In this document: one piece after another, positions 5,866 through 8,678 of the stretch | Layout: each line of letters begins with the position of its first letter | Position numbering within the stretch: the first letter of the stretch is position 1 | DNA from: Spirochaetaceae bacterium | Lineage (GTDB): Bacteria > Spirochaetota > Spirochaetia > SZUA-6 > RPPD01 | Direction: 5' to 3' | DNA: 8,678 nucleotides | Assembly (NCBI GenBank): GCA_003818675.1 | Contig: RPPD01000062.1 | Coordinates: forward strand, 1-8,678 | The notes under the pieces: model-generated | What the model was told of the DNA's origin: nothing | The model's input: the letters and a program-made list of their open reading frames with translations, nothing else | The model's database searches: none | Position numbers and translations under genes: made by a program

Positions 5866-5892
5866 TATACACGTGCCCGTGGAACCGGTCAA
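5864..5892 (-). promoter_or_regulatory. Sigma70-type promoter of the metal ABC operon
   Basis: On the minus strand TTGACC (5892-5887) and TATAGT (5869-5864) are 17 bases apart, each one mismatch from consensus. Transcription should begin near 5857, two bases before the ATG. It lies in the short spacer after the dehydrogenase remnant, which shows that the operon has its own promoter. Confidence 0.75.
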
Positions 5893-5911
5893 GCCGGAAG
5901 CAGATCTTTTT

Positions 5912-6330
5912 CTATTTTCGCAGGATTTCCGCTACCGGGTTATTGTTCCGGACAAGTCGTTTGACTGACTTGCTTACCACTGCCTTCGCGCTCATCCACC
6001 GGACAATCATGTGGTTCTTCAGTTCATCAGGGGTGAATCCCAGACGCTCGTGGAAATCGGTCCTTGTGAACCCGGGACAGTTTACCTGTACCTTGATGCC
6101 GAAGGGTTTCAATTCCATAAAAAGGGATTCAGAAAACGAAATGAGAAATGCCTTGGTGGACGGGTAAAGCGCATCTTTTGCATTGGGTATCCAGCCCGCA
6201 AGCGCAACGAGTTTTTCCCTGCGTCTGCCGGTGAGGATCAGGTTATACCCTGCAAGGCAAAATAACGTGCATACTCGGCGCCGATTCCGCTCGTGGCGCC
6301 TGTTATGAGGGCTTTCCTGCGCGTCTCCAT
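5912..6330 (-). pseudogene. Short-chain dehydrogenase/reductase remnant (frameshift plus internal deletion)
   Basis: ATG at 6330 opens ALITGATSGIGAEYARYFALQG, the NAD(P)-binding TGxxxGIG motif of classical SDR enzymes, then hits TGA at 6238. Restoring one base near 6248 continues YNLILTGRRREKL in the next frame, exactly as an SDR should. The sequence then jumps straight to AGWIPNAKDALYPSTKAF, which holds the catalytic Tyr-x-x-x-Lys, and finishes with NCPGFTRTDF and a C-terminal tail to 5912. About 100 residues containing the NNAG strand and catalytic Ser are gone at about 6190-6215. So a one-base deletion and a large deletion have both removed function. It begins 2 bases after the preceding gene's stop, so it was once the second gene of that operon. 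Confidence 0.85.
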
Positions 6331-6332
6331 GT

Positions 6333-6848
6333 TCACCAACCCCAGTTATGGGCGTATATTTTTACTCCAGGCAGGATGCTCTTTATTTTTTCAGCGTACT
6401 CTTTCCCGGTCCGGAAAAGATTCTGTTTATCCGCCTCTTCCCCGGAGAGTTTTTCCGTCCCCCTGATAAAAAGCATTTCGCCAACCTGTAGCACAATATT
6501 TTTGAGGACAGGGCAGTCTTTCAATTCGGCCAGATAATCCAGGTTCTTCCTGACCATATCGATTACCGTCTGTTTTTTTGCAAACAGCGCCTGCGGGTCC
6601 TCTGAAAAAGAGATAATGACAGTCTCAAGTTTTGTAAAGAGGCTCATGTCTGTCTTTTCAAATTCCCCGAGGACCTGCGCGTTTATCTCGATTATTTTGA
6701 CATCTGTTTTCATCCCGACATAAAAATACTCTGCTTCAACGCGAAATGAATCCGGCGTGGGAAGCACTTCAGCCTGGGCAGAGGCGCCCGCTACCATGAC
6801 AGTACAGAAACAGAAAGCAATAAAAACGGGTTTGTAAAAAGGCTTCAT
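6333..6848 (-). CDS. Secreted protein of unknown family
   Basis: This 171-residue exported protein has a signal peptide (MKPFYKP, hydrophobic core to about residue 21) with likely cleavage after ASA or AQA (residues 22-26). The mature part is a mixed alpha/beta chain. LYLAEL-type repeats such as LDYLAELKDCPVLKNIVLQVG (103-123) and LFTKLETVIISFS (70-82) alternate charged turns with hydrophobic strands, somewhat like leucine-rich repeats, but I would not assign that fold. It ends in an aromatic HNWGW. AAGGAG lies 6 bases before the ATG, and TATAAT on the same strand at 6876-6871 may be its -10. The dehydrogenase remnant follows after 2 bases, so they formed one operon. Function unknown. Confidence 0.75.
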   Translation of the reverse strand: MKPFYKPVFIAFCFCTVMVAGASAQAEVLPTPDSFRVEAEYFYVGMKTDVKIIEINAQVLGEFEKTDMSLFTKLETVIISFSEDPQALFAKKQTVIDMVRKNLDYLAELKDCPVLKNIVLQVGEMLFIRGTEKLSGEEADKQNLFRTGKEYAEKIKSILPGVKIYAHNWGW

Positions 6849-6985
6849 TCTTTTTCTCCTTCATTCAACAATTATAAATCATCTGAAGACATTTTTCTTG
6901 TCTCCTGACACTTCCATTTTCAATGCGAGACTTATCTGTATGTTCAATGTCTTAGTGTAAATCCGCACTTTATTGGGGATTATTC

Positions 6986-7014
6986 TTGAAAATCATGCTA
7001 TCGGCTGATATAAT
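6986..7014 (+). promoter_or_regulatory. Near-consensus sigma70 promoter for the membrane protein at 7039
   Basis: TTGAAA (6986-6991) and a perfect TATAAT (7009-7014) are 17 bases apart. Transcription would start near 7021, giving a leader of about 18 bases that contains the ribosome site before 7039. This is one of the two best promoter matches in the window. Confidence 0.75.
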
Positions 7015-7038
7015 GACCGTTAAAAAGAGAGGAAAAAC

Positions 7039-7563
7039 ATGTGGGGTTTTTACGGCTGGCTCTGGTTGATACTGCTGTTCGTTGGCGGAATCTATGCGAT
7101 CCTGGAGCTCATTACCAGGAAAAGCCAGGACGGCCGCTTGCTTCTTGGCACAATCTCTCCCCTGCAGGGATTTACGGGCGCCACCCTGATGATCATGTCG
7201 GTCCTGAACCTGCTCTGGCATGGTTTCGGCCATTATGACAAATCAGCACAGCTCATGCTGTTTCCGAACCTTCCGTATCCGCCAACGGAAATAAAAAATT
7301 GGATCGAGGTGCTTCAATATTACCGCGAGGATTTGAAAACAATTTTGTTTTCAGAGATCGTCTTTATCATTGTCATAATCACCGGGATCTTGCTCGGGCT
7401 CCTTGGGACATTGCGACTCTTGCACACGTTTCGGATCCTGCGCGAACCGCAGATTGAAAATCTGGTGAACAAGCTGCTGTTTCTCAAAGCCCTTCTGGGC
7501 ATCATCGCTATCGTCTCCGGCATCTTGCTCGTTATTTTTGGTACGATTCGCCCGTTTCTGTAG
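7039..7563 (+). CDS. Four-helix inner-membrane protein of unknown function
   Basis: This 174-residue protein has hydrophobic segments at about 5-26, 41-61, 103-127 and 146-170, with a 40-residue, Pro- and Tyr-rich loop between helices 2 and 3 (FPNLPYPPTEIKNW). His61 and His65 in LLWHGFGHY at the end of helix 2 could bind metal or cofactor, but there is no second clear ligand pair. I do not recognise the family. GAGAGG lies just upstream of the ATG, and a strong promoter sits at 6986-7014. It is divergent from the secreted protein at 6848 and stands alone as a transcription unit or with the 67-residue gene after it. Confidence 0.8.
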   Translation: MWGFYGWLWLILLFVGGIYAILELITRKSQDGRLLLGTISPLQGFTGATLMIMSVLNLLWHGFGHYDKSAQLMLFPNLPYPPTEIKNWIEVLQYYREDLKTILFSEIVFIIVIITGILLGLLGTLRLLHTFRILREPQIENLVNKLLFLKALLGIIAIVSGILLVIFGTIRPFL

Positions 7564-7644
7564 GCAGCGTCTGGCCGGGTCAATCATGATGCCTCCAGCA
7601 TCCATTATTAAGGAAATTACTGATAGCTAAAAAGGAGGATTACA

Positions 7645-7848
7645 ATGGAAATGACTATTCGAAACAAAAAAGGGCAAGTCTTAACCGTGGAGGCAATTAA
7701 AACAGACTCTGACAATGGCACTACTTTCTATACAATCGATGGACAAACCGGTTACTTGAACAGGAAAACAATGGCATTTTACAAAAAGTTCAATTCAGAT
7801 ACAGGCGAATACAGTGATTTTCTTTGTGAAGTTATCAAGAAAGGTTAA
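7645..7848 (+). CDS. Small soluble protein of unknown function (67 residues)
   Basis: A short gene with an excellent AAGGAGG ribosome site (7632-7638) 6 bases before ATG. The product is soluble, has no signal peptide, and looks beta-rich with alternating polar and hydrophobic residues (KKGQVLTVEAIKT, TFYTIDGQTGYLN), ending in a single Cys at residue 62 and a Lys-rich tail. I recognise no family. It lies 81 bases after the membrane protein on the same strand and is followed by a small hairpin with a T-tract, consistent with a real expressed gene. Its own promoter is not clear. Confidence 0.7.
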   Translation: MEMTIRNKKGQVLTVEAIKTDSDNGTTFYTIDGQTGYLNRKTMAFYKKFNSDTGEYSDFLCEVIKKG

Positions 7849-7871
7849 ATTGCTTTACGTGACAAATTCTT

Positions 7872-7892
7872 GGATGAAGGCATCCCGTTTTT
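7872..7892 (+). terminator. Candidate terminator after the 67-residue gene
   Basis: GGATG-AAGG-CATCC is a perfect 5-bp stem with a 4-base loop, followed two bases later by TTTTT. It lies 24 bases past the stop at 7848, the right place for a plus-strand terminator, but the stem is short. Confidence 0.45.
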
Positions 7893-7913
7893 CTTCAAGC
7901 AGTGGGGTGGTTT

Positions 7914-8273
7914 TCATTGTTTCAATATTTGCGCAATATTAGGATGACCGTTTTCCCTGGCAAAGTCATGTGCAGTCATTCCGTGTTTTGCCCTTATGGA
8001 AATATCGGCTTTTGCCCTGAGAAGCAGATTGACAATTTTTGGATTGCCCCTGCCCGCGGCAATCATCAATGCGGTCTGACCATATTTGTCAGTAAGATTC
8101 AAATCCACATTCGCCGAAACAAGGGTGTCGACAATTTGTGCATTACTGTTGTCTACTGCACGCATCAAGGCAGTCACTCCATTCCTGTCCTGGATGTTCA
8201 AATCAGAGCCTTCCTGGATTATTGAACGGACAAGCTTGATGTCATTTTTTTTCACAGCCTCAATAATATCCAT
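7914..8273 (-). CDS. Short ankyrin-repeat protein
   Basis: This 119-residue protein consists almost wholly of ankyrin repeats: an N-terminal cap at 1-30, full repeats at 31-63 (NGVTALMRAV...) and 64-96 (YGQTALMIAAGRGNPKIVNLLL...), and a C-terminal half repeat at 97-119 (HGMTAHDFARENGHPNIAQIL). The TALM and helix signatures are close to consensus. No signal peptide or membrane helix is present, so it is probably a cytoplasmic protein-binding module, perhaps an inhibitor or adaptor; the partner is unknown. No strong ribosome site precedes the ATG, and a candidate promoter would start transcription about 3 bases before it. It converges on the 67-residue gene. Confidence 0.92.
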   Translation of the reverse strand: MDIIEAVKKNDIKLVRSIIQEGSDLNIQDRNGVTALMRAVDNSNAQIVDTLVSANVDLNLTDKYGQTALMIAAGRGNPKIVNLLLRAKADISIRAKHGMTAHDFARENGHPNIAQILKQ

Positions 8274-8282
8274 GCAATTTCC

Positions 8283-8311
8283 ATTTTAATACAGGATTAC
8301 CGGTATTTCAA
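8283..8311 (-). promoter_or_regulatory. Candidate promoter of the ankyrin gene
   Basis: On the minus strand TTGAAA (8311-8306) and TAAAAT (8288-8283) are separated by 17 bases. Transcription would begin near 8276, giving a leader of about 3 bases before the ATG at 8273. This fits the absence of a good ribosome site there, but could be coincidence in AT-rich spacer. Confidence 0.45.
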
Positions 8312-8433
8312 GCTGTATCATTTAACCTGCTATCCGCATATTTTTCTATAATGAACTCGGTGCGGCAATTGAAAATCTGCACTTGCACAAGTTTTTACAG
8401 GAGGCTGAATATTGTCACATTGATTTATATTTC

Positions 8434-8678
8434 CTATTGTTCCTGCTCTATGCTGTCCAACAGGATCTCAACCCTCCTGTTTGGCTCTTGTTGATCTATG
8501 GGCATATCCTTTACCACAAGTTCAGTAGCACCCTTGCCAACGGTCGTGATTGAAAGGTCAAAACCTATTGATTTTTGCATCAGATAATTTTTTACTATAA
8601 GTGCGCGTTCTTCGCTCAAGATGGATTGAGGAACTGGCTTGTTGTCGTCAGCAGTGTGCCCGGTCACAGTCAGATTGA
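8434..8678 (-). CDS. OmpA-like peptidoglycan-binding protein, C-terminal end only
   Basis: The frame enters from the right edge and ends at 8434, so only about the last 80 residues are seen. They match the second half of an OmpA C-terminal domain: LTVTGHTAD (the strand with the peptidoglycan-binding Asp), LSEERALIVKNYL (helix with the conserved Arg) and NRRVEILL (final strand). This domain anchors outer-membrane proteins or lipoproteins to peptidoglycan in the periplasm. The parent could be a porin, a Pal-like lipoprotein or a flagellar-motor type protein; the missing N-terminus decides. It is upstream of the ankyrin gene on the same strand, with a gap of about 160 bases, so co-transcription is possible. 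Confidence 0.88.
   Translation of the reverse strand, partial: NLTVTGHTADDNKPVPQSILSEERALIVKNYLMQKSIGFDLSITTVGKGATELVVKDMPIDQQEPNRRVEILLDSIEQEQ

Noticed and set aside
7588..7602. GATGC-CTCCA-GCATC hairpin after the membrane protein at 7563
   Set aside because: Only a 5-bp stem with no T-tract; not convincing as a terminator.
8399..8478. AGGAGG followed by an open stretch on the plus strand
   Set aside because: No start codon at a usable distance, and it is antisense to the OmpA-like end.

Overview
The window is chromosomal DNA of a Gram-negative-type, probably anaerobic bacterium. An OmpA-type C-terminal domain, several secreted or lipoprotein products, a bacteriohemerythrin, NikR, and a NikR-like operator of the spacing I recall for Geobacter suggest a Desulfobacterota-like lineage. 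This placement is inference; there is no rRNA or marker gene to settle it. I see no tRNA, rRNA, CRISPR array, insertion sequence or phage gene.

Layout from left to right. A 5' fragment of a secreted PsbP/DcrB-like protein (minus) is divergent from a four-helix membrane protein of unknown function (plus). The latter converges, with an 11-bp 3' overlap, on a complete bacteriohemerythrin (minus). A decayed GNAT acetyltransferase remnant (minus, about 1569-1918) follows. Next come a small FHA-domain protein and nikR (plus, one base apart), closed by a hairpin terminator that covers the stop codons of both nikR and the gene facing it. Facing it is a tightly coupled minus-strand operon whose genes all overlap at start/stop: metal ABC ATPase, ABC-3 permease, cluster A-I metal-binding lipoprotein and a class I SAM methyltransferase. 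Upstream lies a second gene remnant, a short-chain dehydrogenase with a frameshift and a missing middle, which sat directly behind a secreted protein of unknown family. The right third holds a four-helix membrane protein with a near-consensus promoter, a 67-residue orphan, an ankyrin-repeat protein, and the C-terminal end of an OmpA-like protein cut by the window edge.

The most interesting signal is a perfect inverted repeat, GTATTAC-N13-GTAATAC, at 5839-5865. It lies over the -10 element, the predicted transcription start and the ATG of the metal ABC transporter operon. This is the half-site and spacing I recall for Geobacter-type NikR, and an intact nikR with all four nickel ligands lies just beyond the operon. 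The simplest model is that this ZnuABC/TroABC-type transporter, normally assigned to zinc or manganese, is a NikR-repressed nickel (or cobalt) importer. Two further observations fit: the binding protein has a shifted metal-ligand motif (HPPE in place of the usual DPHE), and a methyltransferase of unknown role is translationally coupled to the transporter. The predicted transcript is essentially leaderless, so repressor, polymerase and ribosome would share the same few bases.
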